Source of the DNA: [Mycoplasma] phocae
GTDB lineage: Bacteria; Bacillota_I; Bacilli_A; Mycoplasmatales; Metamycoplasmataceae
NCBI RefSeq assembly: GCF_003332325.1
Contig: NZ_CP029295.1
Coordinates: 372,001-436,000, forward strand
DNA length: 64,000 nt
Direction of reading: 5' to 3'
Shown here: piece by piece, positions 1 through 10,400 of the stretch
How positions within the stretch are numbered: the first letter of the stretch is position 1
How the letters are laid out: every line of letters starts with the position of its first letter
Position numbers and translations under genes: made by a program
Notes under the pieces: generated by a model
The model's database searches: none
Seen by the model: the letters and a program-made list of their open reading frames with translations, nothing else
Told to the model about the DNA's origin: nothing

Positions 1-723
1 GTAATTAACGAAGCTAATAAAGGCAAAGACATTCAATGAGAGCAATTAGAAATTACTATTACTGGAGCAAATGTCATTATTAAAGTCTTAGCTAATTCCG
101 CTGATTATCAAAAAGGTGGCACCATTAGCTTCACTGTTGTAAAAAAATTAGATATTGCTAAACTAATCGGTAAGATGGTTTGAAATGCACAATCAACAAT
201 TACGATCGAAGAACTTGCCAAATTTATTAAAAAACAATATCCAGAAATTGATTTTAGCCAAATTGATTTAATAATTGCAAATGACAAAAGTCACGCAATA
301 ATTAGATCAAAAGTTAACAGTAAAGATTATTTTGGAGAGGCATCATTACCTATCAAAAAGAACATTAATGAAGCTATTAAAGATAAAGAAATTAATTTTG
401 AACTAGGTAAAGTTGACAAAAAAGATATTAATAAAAAGAATTTTAAATCAATGATTTCAAGGATATTAAGAGAAGTTGATTTGATTAATCTCGATTTTGA
501 TGTTACTATTGATAAAAAAAATAATAAGGTTAATGCCGATTTTAGCCATGATGCTAAATTTTATGGAGAATTGAATTTTAACTATGAGGCTAAAAGCCAA
601 AATAATAAATTACCAATAATATTAGCAATTACTTCTCTACTAGGTATTATCGGCATCATTATAGTGATAACACTACTAGTATTAAAGAAAAAAGGAAAAA
701 TTTTTAATAAAAATAAAAAATAA
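1..723 (+). CDS. C-terminal part of a membrane-anchored surface protein (5' end outside window)
   Basis: Frame 1 is open from the first base to the TAA at 721-723 if UGA is read as Trp (in-frame UGA at 37 and 181), giving 240 residues. The visible part is a hydrophilic Lys/Asn/Asp-rich region, then a strongly hydrophobic segment of about 25 residues (Ile/Leu/Val, near residues 205-230) and a basic tail ending in KNKK. This is a type-I topology: exterior body, one C-terminal membrane anchor, short cytoplasmic tail. A rho-independent terminator follows at 859-885. I recognise no family. The real start lies upstream of the window, so the function cannot be judged. Confidence 0.75.
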
Positions 724-858
724 GAAAATAATACAATAAATAAAATTTCATTAAATTAATCACTTAAATAAATAATTTATAAAATCTTTTAGGCTATAAA
801 TAAAATAAGCATAAAAAACATAAATTTCATTTAATTCTAAAATATTAATAAATATAAG

Positions 859-885
859 AGCATACTAAACTGGTATGCTTTTTTC
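859..885 (+). terminator. Rho-independent terminator after the first gene
   Basis: A 7-bp stem AGCATAC/GTATGCT with a 7-nt loop is followed by a run of T. It lies 136 bp after the stop of the partial membrane protein. Confidence 0.75.
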
Positions 886-1026
886 ATTAAAATAAAATTT
901 TGACTTCTTATATAAAAAACACTAGCAAAAAATAATAAAAAATTACAGTTTTAATTTGCGAATAAGGCAAATTAATACATTGAACTTTGCAAAAGATTAA
1001 TAATTAGCAAAATTTATGCAAATAAA

Positions 1027-1074
1027 AAAACCAATCCTATTGAGGGGGGGATATGGCTAGGTTTGGTTTTAATT
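1027..1074 (+). terminator. Hairpin with T tail and a G7 tract in the loop
   Basis: AAACCAATCCTA pairs with TAGGTTTGGTTT (one mismatch), followed by TTTT. The loop carries seven G in a row at 1044-1050, which is rare in this AT-rich DNA. No gene immediately upstream explains it, so it may be left over from a lost gene. Confidence 0.4.
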
Positions 1075-2416
1075 ATATTATTAAATGTAAATTTGTATAT
1101 AAATGGATGTAGTTATATAAGTAAATAAAATAGATAAAAAATTAAAAACTAAGAAAGGAGTATATAAAATATATAAAATTATCAGAAAATAAAAACATGA
1201 AATCTAACTCAAACTATGTACAAATTAAAAAATAACTGAAATTGAAAATACAATAGAAAATAATTAATTGTTAATAAACTAGAGAATATATAAAAATATC
1301 AATGCTATAAATAAATGTTAATAATAAATAATAAGGATTTTGAAAAAAGTAGCATACACAATTTTATTGATTTTATTGAAAGTTATAATGATTATTATGA
1401 TAATAGCGTGGTATTTTACTACCACATACTTAATTATATAACTCCTAGAAATAAAAAAACAAACTTTCAATAAACATTTCAAATTTATTCATAAAAAAAG
1501 AAAAAAACGATAAAAAAAACAAAAAATTGCAACATATTTATAAATGTTTGTTTAAAAAAATATCGTAATCATCATTTAAAAAATATTAATTAACTTTATA
1601 AAAAATTTTATGCCTTAGTTTTTAATAAAAAAATTATTAAAATAAAAATACTATGGCAAATGATTTGCTAATATCAAGGATTTTTTGCTTCTATTAAATT
1701 ATCCTTAGCATGCTCATTTTAGCATTAATAAGATAGTTAATAATGGCAAAAATAACATTAGATAAATTCTAAAACAATATTAATTCTTATTTTTTATTAT
1801 TCGCTAATAAAAATGCCAAAATAACTAACAATAAAATTTAGTTATTAAATAATAAATTTATTTTAATAGTAAGACTAAAAATTAAAAGCTGGAGATAAAT
1901 TACAAAATAAAAACCAAAATAATGTAGAAAATTAGCGATGGTATGAAACTAAATTTATAAGTCAAAATTTAAATAAAAAACAAATTAATAAAATACTATT
2001 TTTAAAATATTTAATTTAATATAACAAAACTATTTATATTAATAAAATTAAAAAATTTACTTAATTTAATTTTGTAAATTTAAATTTTATTTTTTTTATA
2101 AAGTCAGTATTTTTTAATTAAATGTCTAAAAAAGGATTTGTAAGAATAAATTTTAGTTAATCAAAAATTCTAAAATATAATAAAAAGGCAAATGTTTAGT
2201 CTAATTATAGTAGATGTTATAGTAGATGTTATAGTAGCAAATGCTACTAAATTATGTAAGGCAAACATGCTATAAATTAGAAAATTAATTTTGATGGCAT
2301 TACAACAATGTAGGGCATTTTAAATTTAGATCTAGTAGCGATTAACTAAATCAGTAGTTTATTAGTCAACGAATTATAATAACTTTTTATATAAACTTTA
2401 TATTTATAGATTAAAG

Positions 2417-2452
2417 AAGCAAATGTAATATTTTTTATATATTTGCTTTTTT
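2417..2452 (+). terminator. Rho-independent terminator without an intact upstream gene
   Basis: Stem AAGCAAAT/ATTTGCTT with a 16-nt loop, then T6. No intact gene precedes it, so it probably belonged to a decayed gene in the 724-2653 stretch. Confidence 0.55.
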
Positions 2453-2584
2453 GTTAAGTAATAGATAAAATGAAAAAAATTGTCTGTCTATATTAAGACT
2501 GTTTTAGCTTTTAGTTTATAAATTATCCCTTGCCGCAGTTTTTTTATTTAGCATATTTAATTTAATAAATATCTGAATATATAT

Positions 2585-2590
2585 TATAAT
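2585..2590 (+). promoter_or_regulatory. Candidate -10 box for the 222-bp-repeat protein gene
   Basis: TATAAT sits in an AT palindrome (ATATATTATAATATATAT, 2579-2596) about 65 bp upstream of the ATG at 2654. No clear -35 is visible. This is an inference from the consensus only. Confidence 0.4.
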
Positions 2591-2653
2591 ATATATCAAT
2601 TTATTTTAGCATTAATCATATTAATGCCATAAAGAAAGGAAATAGATATATTT

Positions 2654-4546
2654 ATGAAGAAAAAAATATCAATTATTTTAGGAACTTTGAGCTTAGCGGC
2701 GATTAGCGGGATTGGTGTGATTAGTGCTGTTGCTTGATGGTCAAATAAGCTTAATAAAGTGATTCTTGATAATTATTTAGAAATTGCCAAACAAGCAACT
2801 CAGGCGAGGCATTTAACAATTGATGAAGCAATTAGGCAAATTCAAGAAATTTCAATGCCTAAAGGAGTTTCTAAAGTTTTAGTTTCTAATGTAGATAATA
2901 AAATTGAGCTAAAATTTGAAGTTTCAAGAGGCCATGCTTTAGTTGATGATATAACTCTACCATTTACACCGATTAAAAAAGTAAATATCGATGAGTTTAG
3001 CAGCAAAGTTAAAAATTTAGTTGAGTATAAATTTAAATTAATAGATAACACTAAAAAAGAAATTCATAAGCTAGTAACACCAGAAGGAGTTGCTAGTTTC
3101 GAAGTTATCACTAATAACCATGAAATTACAATTTTTTTTAAATCTAAACCAGGTTATATGGAAATTTCTAATCTAGTATTTACTTTTTTGCCAATTCAGG
3201 AAGCAAATATTACAGAGTTTGAAAATAAAGTTAAGGGAATTGTTGATCGTAAATACAGAACTGTTAATGATGCAATTAATGAGATTAAAAAAATTGGGTT
3301 GCCGACAGGAATAAAGGCCATTAAATCAACAGCTTCTAATAATAAAATTAATATAACGTTTGAGATGGATTTCGGCTATGTACAAATTGAAAATAAAACT
3401 TACGATTTTAGTTCAATTAAAGATGTTAACATTACAGAGTTTGAAAATAAAGTTAAGGGAATTGTTGATCGTAAATACAGAACTGTTAATGATGCAATTA
3501 ATGAGATTAAAAAAATTGGGTTGCCGACAGGAATAAAGGCCATTAAATCAACAGCTTCTAATAATAAAATTAATATAACGTTTGAGATGGATTTCGGCTA
3601 TGTACAAATTGAAAATAAAACTTACGATTTTAGTTCAATTAAAGATGTTAACATTACAGAGTTTGAAAATAAAGTTAAGGGAATTGTTGATCGTAAATAC
3701 AGAACTGTTAATGATGCAATTAATGAGATTAAAAAAATTGGGTTGCCGACAGGAATAAAGGCCATTAAATCAACAGCTTCTAATAATAAAATTAATATAA
3801 CGTTTGAGATGGATTTCGGCTATGTACAAATTGAAAATAAAACTTACGATTTTAGTTCAATTAAAGATGTTAACATTACAGAGTTTGAAAATAAAGTTAA
3901 GGGAATTGTTGATCGTAAATACAGAACTGTTAATGATGCAATTAATGAGATTAAAAAAATTGGGTTGCCGACAGGAATAAAGGCCATTAAATCAACAGCT
4001 TCTAATAATAAAATTAATATAACGTTTGAGATGGATTTCGGCTATGTACAAATTGAAAATAAAACTTACGATTTTAGTTCAATTAAAGATGTTAACATTA
4101 CAGAGTTTGAAAATAAAGTTAAGCAAATTCTTAATCGCAAACACAAGACGATTTATCCAGCAATTACTGAAATTAAAAGGCTGATATTACCGGTTGGAAT
4201 AAAATCCATTGATGTAAGAACTTCTAACTCAAAAATCAACATTACATTTAAGATGGATATAGATTATGCACAAATTGAAAATAAAACTTACGATTTTAGT
4301 CCAATTCAAGAAGTTGATTTATCAAATTTTAGAACCAATGTTACTAAACTTGCTAAAAATGAATGCTATTCTATTGAAGAATATAATAGAAAAGTTAAAG
4401 AGTTAACACTACCGGTTGGAGTAAAAGAAATAAAAGTAAACATTTCAAAAGATGAAAGAAATGTTGAATTTCATGTCATATTTCAAGATGGTTACACCGG
4501 AATAGAAAAATTTAATGTTAACCTTGAAATCGCATGATCTATTTAA
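2654..4546 (+). CDS. Membrane-anchored surface protein with four 74-residue tandem repeats
   Basis: 630 residues with UGA read as Trp (two in a row near residue 28, one near the C-terminus). The start ATG at 2654 is preceded by AAGAAAGGAAA. The N-terminus MKKKISIILGT plus a hydrophobic stretch to about residue 27 is a signal anchor without a lipobox Cys. The body is built from ~74-residue modules with the pattern (N/D)ITEFENKVK, then GLPTGIKAIK, then YVQIENKTYDFSSIKDV. Four copies are almost base-identical with a period of exactly 222 bp (unit starts near 3208, 3430, 3652 and 3874), flanked by diverged copies on both sides. I do not recognise a named family. Tandem identity implies recent expansion and probable size variation. 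It is probably exported. Confidence 0.85.
3208..4115 (+). repeat. Four tandem 222-bp in-frame repeats
   Basis: The word TACAGAGTTTGAAAATAAAG recurs at 3211, 3433, 3655, 3877 and 4099, always 222 bp apart. The first four units are practically identical and the fifth diverges after its first ~20 bases. The unit is a whole number of codons (74), so copy-number changes keep the frame. Confidence 0.95.
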
Positions 4547-4819
4547 GAAATGTTTACTATTAGCTATTAATAAACAAAAATTTAAGTTTATCAATTGAGA
4601 TAATAAAAATTAATTGTGTAACTTGAATTTTTTATATATTTTGTACAATAAACTCTATTGAATGTTTATCAATTGAAATTGATTTTAATATTTAATTAAA
4701 AAAATAAATAATTAATGTTAGATAGTATTACAAAAAATACTAAAAAGCAACAATACTATGACTAAAATCGATATAAAATTCTTGGTATTCAATTTATTTA
4801 AAAATTTCTAATAGTTTTA

Positions 4820-6910
4820 CCTACTTTAGGGTCAATCGCTAGTGTCATCACTTTACCGCTTGTTGCGGCGGCATGTAATAATACAAAAACAGAACCAAAA
4901 CCCAACACAGATCAAGAAGCTGTTAATAAAAGCTTAGATAATATTGCTATTACCGTTGATAATAAGGATAAAACCCTTCCAAGTGCTGTTACACAAGCAA
5001 ATTTAAAAGTAACTGGACAAGTGGAAGGATTTAATTACACATATACATTAACTGCTGATGATAAGACTGGAACTTTAAAAGTTCAAGTAAAATCAGAAAA
5101 AGGCGGACTAAGTGCTACAAAAGATATAATAATTTCTGAATTTAAAAAAGAAACTTCAACTCCTAACCTAGAAGAAGAAAAATTAAGAAATAAAATTGTA
5201 TTTAAGCATACAGGCAAAATTAGTGGGGCAAATAATTTTGATTTAAAAAATATCAAATTAGAAAATAATGATGATTTTGCTATCGACATGATGATAAAAA
5301 AAGAATTTGGAATTAAAATCAAAGCAAATTCATCTATATTTATTCAAAGCTTCAGAAAATATGTGATTGCTAAATTGACTTTAAAAAATTCTAATAAATC
5401 ATATGATTTTTATGTTAAATTTGAAATTGGAAAAACCAATTCTACGGGAGCTAAAGTTTCAGAAGAAGAATTTAACGAAACTAGAAAACAACAAAAAGAA
5501 ATTAAAGAGCAAGAATTGAAAAATAAAATTGTATTTAAATATGAAGGCAAAATTAGTGAAGATAACAAGGGTTTTGATTTTAAAAACATTAAATTAGCAA
5601 ATAATGATGATTTTGAAATTGTAAATAATAAGCCAATAATTAAAAATCAAATTAAATTAGAAGGTATGGATGATTTACAATTCAATAAGAAATATGCAGC
5701 TATTAAATTAGATATCAAAAAAGAAAATAGGCAAATACCATTTTATTTAAAATTTGAAACAAATGTAGAAAATCCAATTGGTTATAAAATAACAAAAGAA
5801 GAATTTGATGGAATTGTTGATAATCTTGATGTTTCTTCTTTAAAATACAAATATAAAAATGAAATAACAGAAGATTCAAATAGCTTTGATTTAGACAATA
5901 TCGAGATAGTGGGTGAACAAGCAAACAATTTAAAAATTGAAGAAGAGACCATAATATCTATACATATAACAAATAAAAATTATTGATTAGCAAGAATAAC
6001 ATTAAAGAATAATTCTCGTCAAAAATCACAATACATTTATTTAAAAATTAAAATTCAAAAAGCTGAACAAGATATAGAAATAATTAAACCCGAGATATTT
6101 AATGGTGAATTTGCTCCATTATTAAGTTCTAAATTAATGGAAAAAATTTCAGAAATTTATAAAAACAGTAATTCAGAAAAAAACAAATATAAAAAAATGG
6201 TTAACAATACATCTAACGTTGATGAATTATTAAGGATAGCAAACAATATTGAATTAGTAGAAAAAGAATTAGGGGAACTGAAAAAAAATATTGAATTTGA
6301 ATATACCGGAAAAATTGAAAATAAAAAAGATACTCTCAGTGAAGATAACATTACTGTAAAAGGTGATAAAACCGAAGGATATACAAAGAAATTAGTAGAA
6401 CAGTTAATTAATGAAAAGAATAAACTAGTTATTGCTAGAATTGCCCTAGCAAAAGGTAAATTAGTAGTTAATTTTTATGTTGAATTCAATTTTAACTCAA
6501 AAAATACTAAATCTATTGGTAAAATCATCGAATCAAAAGATGTGTTTGAAAAATTAATTTCTGATAAAAATAAAAAATTATTAGAAGAATTAAAAATGCT
6601 TCAATTTAAATATGAAGGTAAAGTTAATGAAAATATTAGTCCTGAAGATTTAACTAATATTATCTCGATAAGCAACCCAGAATTTAAAGCTGAAGTTAAA
6701 AAAGTGGTACCTGCAAACCACAACCAAAATAAATTAATTATTACTAAAATTAATGTAAAAAGAAATAATGAATTATTAACTACTTTCTTCGTAGAATTTT
6801 TAATTAGTCCCTCAACTTCAAAACAAATAACTGGAAGAAAAATCGATTCAAACATAATTATAAGCAAATATTTGGATAAAAGTATTTTAGATAAACTGCT
6901 AGGTAATTAA
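4820..6910 (+). CDS. Silent variable lipoprotein cassette S1 (no start codon)
   Basis: An open frame of about 696 codons (UGA as Trp, e.g. at 5984) begins at the shared box: LGSIASVITLPLVAAAC with the lipobox Cys at 4874-4876. In this frame there is no ATG, GTG or TTG upstream of the first internal GTG at 5021, so the cassette lacks a start and the charged signal-peptide N-terminus. After Cys comes a Pro-Lys linker, a module starting TDQEAVNKSLDNI, then several ~90-residue modules with the signature YVKF (here FDFYVKFEI and IPFYLKFET). The first 200 bp after the box are nearly identical to S9. It most likely encodes a surface body expressed only after recombination into the expression site at 16213. 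Family: mycoplasma variable surface lipoprotein; biochemical role unknown. Confidence 0.75.
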
Positions 6911-6949
6911 TTATAAATAAATAAGAATTTTTTGGATAAGTTAGATAAA

Positions 6950-8269
6950 ATAATTTAAACATTCACCCGACATTGTGTAAAAAACATAATGTGGGGTTTT
7001 ATAATATTTTTTTGTAATATTTCTAAATTATAGTACTTTATGTATTTGCTGATTTCGTTATTTACTATTTCGAAATCTAAGTTGTTGTATTTTATAAGAT
7101 CGATGTTTTCTCGCTGCAAATTTGCGAAGAAATACTCCGATCCCCTATTTTCTAATGAACATCCTTTTGCTGACATTGATTGCTGACAATTATGCTTTTC
7201 AAGAAAGTTTTTTACATAATTATTTGCATATTCAATTCCGTGGTCAGTGTGAAAAATTTTGGGAAATATTTTGAATTTTGTTATGGCTTTTTTAATCAAA
7301 TTTGTTGTGTCTTCAGCGGTTCGTTTATCGCTAAGACTTCAGGATAAAATTAGATTTGTGAAATGGTCACGAATTACATGCAGATATTTTCATTTATTTA
7401 GACATTTAATGTACCTAATATCTGTTGTTCAAACTTGCCCGAATTGGTAAACATCAAGATCTTTAATTTTATTATTTGTTCATACTCGATTGTATTTCGC
7501 TTCTTTTGGAGGATGTTGATATCTCTTGATATATGCTTTTGATTTATATTCAGAATTTTCATAACATTTACGGAATTTATATTCAGTGAAATTTAGAGAA
7601 ATGTGCTTAAATTTAGCCCTAAATTGAGCATTGTTTTTTAGTTTACTCATAAAAATGTTGTATAGTTTAGTTCTTCCTTGAATATAACCTTCAGAGATTC
7701 CGATGCTATTTATTCATTCAATGATTTTAAGATCAATTGTATCTTTTTTCTCGCACAAACATAGTGATAATAAATATTAGTTCTTCTAACAGGCAAATAA
7801 TTCGCAATCGATGTGATCCGAATATTACTTTTCCCTTCTAGATTTTGTTTCTTATTTCTTTCTTCTAGTTTTTTCTAAATAATTTAATTCATTTGATATT
7901 AAATAAACTATTAGCTTTTAGAAATCAATAATAATCTCAAAAAATAAAGTTATTTCTTCTTTATTTAGACCACTAAATTTGCGATTTTCGGGGCGACCCA
8001 ATTTACCTTTTGAAAATTTTCCCGTTTTTGGCTTTAAATTCATAAAATTAGAATTATATAATATATCATTTTGAAATAACTTTCTTCCATATCTAACCTG
8101 CCTATAAAGGGATACCTATATCTCTAATGCTGATATTCATTACCGATAATAAACTAAATTAAAACAATTTAAAATCCGCTTTTGCAATTATTTATAATAT
8201 TTTATTTTTTCATCAGGATAAAAATTGTTTTAGCATAAAAACACTCCTAATCTTGGAGTGTTAAATTAT
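6950..8269 (-). mobile_element. Decayed IS3-family insertion sequence
   Basis: It is bounded by perfect 9-bp inverted ends ATAATTTAA (6950-6958) and TTAAATTAT (8261-8269). The interior holds a frameshifted two-part transposase on the - strand. A related remnant with longer inverted ends lies at 19413-19993. It inserted between cassettes S1 and S2 and appears immobile because its reading frames are broken. Confidence 0.75.
6955..7770 (-). pseudogene. IS3-family transposase (OrfB, DDE catalytic domain), frameshifted
   Basis: With UGA as Trp the - strand reads continuously from about 7750 to the stop at 6955. It shows the IS3/rve integrase pattern: WTTDIRYIKC (first Asp), FHTDHGIEYANN (second Asp) and a SMSAKGCSLENRGSEYFFANL block containing the expected Glu. 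Upstream the frame is lost: SIANYLPVRRTNIYYHY, typical of the OrfB N-terminus, lies in another frame near 7770-7830. An OrfA-like piece (KPKTGKFSKGKLGRP) is at about 7980-8050 with stops between. The DDE residues survive but the protein cannot be made whole. Confidence 0.75.
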
Positions 8270-8335
8270 ATAACCTTATTTACACAATTAATTTAATGGT
8301 GATTACAACGCACTCTATTTAAAATTAAATAATTT

Positions 8336-9802
8336 CTATGGAAGTAATTTTCCTTGTTCAAATTCTGATTGAGTAATTTTTATGCCTTCATATTTATTAT
8401 TACTATTTTTTGAAAACTCTAAATAAATTATAAATTCCTTGCCATCATTTTTAGTAACAAGTTTCACCAAAATGCTTTTACCATCAAAAGCAAGTATTTT
8501 TTTTGATTTATTTTGATCTACTATAAATGAATTATTTGAAATATTTATCATATTTAAATTAAAGTTATTAATGTTATTTAAAATTTCTTTATATTCAAAT
8601 TTAGAAGATTCTAATTCTAATTGTTTTTTTTCTATATCATCTTGAATTTTTTCTTGTTCTTTTTTTATTTTTTTATTTATTTCGTTAAACGTTTTTCATG
8701 TAATCATTTCGCTTAATACTTTTCCATTGTTACTAATTGTGAATTTAACATAAACTATAAATCTATATTTCTTATTCTTATTTTGTGTAATTATTTTAGA
8801 TACAATTTCTTTATCATTAACATAAACTACAACTGCTTCTCTAAGAACGAAATCTTTGTCTGAAATTTCAACTTTGTTCAAGTTAAAATCTGATGCCTTT
8901 TTTAATGTACCAGTATATTCAAATTTTGCGGATTCTAATTTTGTTTGTAACGCGTTTTTTTCTTTTCTTTCATTTTTATCTAAACCTAACTTATCGAATA
9001 TTTCTTTGGTATTTAATTTTATTCCCATTACTTTTGATGAGTTTTGATTATTAAATGCAAATTCAACATAAAAAGATTTTACAAATTTATCTTTTGTTAA
9101 AGTAATTCTAGTAAAAACTAACTTTTTATTTTTATCAACTATTTTTTCTATTACTTTTTTTACAAAAATATTTGTACCCTTGCCTGTAACAATGATATTT
9201 TTGTTTAAATCATCAATTGTGGTCTTATCGTTAAGTTCTCCTATATATTCAAAATTAGCATTTTTTAAAATTTCAGTTAATTCTTTATTTTTATTAGCAA
9301 TTAATTTTTTGTATTCATCTTCAGTTGTAAATGTAGCTTTTATTCCAGCAAATTTAACATAAACTTCAAATTTTTTCTCATTTCCCTTTTTTATCTCAAT
9401 TTTAGCAATAAAGAATTTTTCATTTGTAATATCAATTCCTTGTATTGAATCAACTATATTAGGTATAAATCCAGAAACTCCATTCAATATAAGTCTATCT
9501 TTATCAAATGTTCCATTTAAAACTCCTGAATAACTAAATTTTGCTATTTTTTCGAATTCTTCTTTGGTTTCTGGTGTTGGAACAGGCTCTGGTTTTGGCT
9601 CAGGTTTTGGAGTAGGAGCTGGCTCTGGATTAGGCTTTGGCGTTGGTGCTGGCTCAGGTTTAGGTTCTGGTTTTGGTGTAGGAGCAGGGTCAGGTTGTGG
9701 ATTAGGTTTTGGCTCTGTTTTTGTATTATTACATGCCGCTGCAACTAGCGGTAAAGTGATGACACTAGCGATTGACCCTAGAGTGGGTAATTTTTTAATC
9801 AT
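8336..9802 (-). CDS. Variable lipoprotein cassette S2 (ATG present, no SD; probably silent)
   Basis: 488 codons if started at the ATG at 9802 (MIKKLPTLGSIASV), with UGA as Trp at 8696-8698. Unlike most cassettes it has an in-frame ATG with two Lys before the shared box, so a short signal peptide is possible. No Shine-Dalgarno sequence precedes it, and the frame stays open upstream to a TTG at 9922. The lipobox Cys codon is at 9731-9733. Then come a long Pro-Lys-Glu linker (repeats of PAPTPKPEPKPEP) and about four YVKF-type modules (VYVKFAGIK, FYVEFAFN, VYVKFTISN, IYLEFSKN). It ends in EQGKLLP, like the endings of S4, S5, S8 and S10. Either a silent cassette or a weakly expressed one. Confidence 0.75.
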
Positions 9803-10282
9803 TAATATCAAATGAATAAATTCAATTATGTATATATTGACTTCAAAATAGAATTTTTTTAATAGTTTATAATTGACTAATCCAATTTTATAAGAAAAAA
9901 TACAAAAGAACAAATTTACCAATTTAGTAAATCAAAAATTTATGAAAGAAGAAATGTGAATATTTATTCGGCAAATTGCCATGTTATTTTCAAAAAAACT
10001 TTTTAATTCTTTAAATAATGCAAAATTCAATATTAGTTATTCTATAATATATGTTTTTCCTAATTTATAACATTTGCAACATCCTGTATGTAAATAGTTG
10101 AAACGTTAAATCATATAATAAAATATACAATTAAAATCAATTATAAATAATTTTAAAATTAAAATTACGGCATTTTAATAATAGATTTATTTTATTTTAT
10201 CTAAATTCAATTAAGTATGTTTTTAGTTGATATTTAAATTAAAATAAATTTAAAGAATTAAAAAAATATAAATAAATTTTAA

Positions 10283-10326
10283 TTAAAAACTTCACACTAT
10301 GTATTTACACAATGTGGAGTTAATAT
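10283..10326 (-). terminator. Probable terminator downstream of S3
   Basis: An imperfect hairpin (CACTATG ... CACAATGTG arms) with a T run on the - strand side, 75 bp past the stop of S3. The same motif occurs at the left end of the IS at 6950, so it could also be an IS scrap. Confidence 0.4.
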
Positions 10327-10400
10327 TTTAATTCAATAACCGTTTTTATTAAATCAATATTAGTTTTTTATTTTAATTAGAAAAAAGTATTTAGTTTGCA

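Larger units (their letters stand above)
724..2653. other. Long decayed intergenic region
   Basis: About 1.9 kb with no convincing gene. It holds the two hairpins at 859-885 and 1027-1074, an orphan SD-like AAGGAG near 1155, a 52-codon open frame at 1315-1473 without an SD, three tandem copies of ATAGTAGATGTT (2207-2237, last one partial) and a terminator at 2417-2452. The mixture of regulatory leftovers and short broken frames suggests eroded genes. Confidence 0.5.

Noticed and set aside
1405-1426. Hairpin GTGGTA/TACCAC as a terminator
   Set aside because: No T run follows and no gene precedes it.
1315-1473. 52-codon open frame (MLIINNKDFEKSS...)
   Set aside because: No SD or promoter and no family match; possibly a fragment of a lost gene, not reported as a gene.
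7259-7450. + strand open frame opposite the IS transposase
   Set aside because: The - strand carries clear IS3 transposase motifs across the same bases; the + frame is a shadow.
9564-9815. Gly/Ser/Val-rich open frame on the + strand, with similar ones at 13339-13548, 16101-16454 and 20914-21096
   Set aside because: These are antisense shadows of the Pro-rich linkers (CCA/CCT/GAG repeats) of the lipoprotein cassettes; no SD, no own signals.
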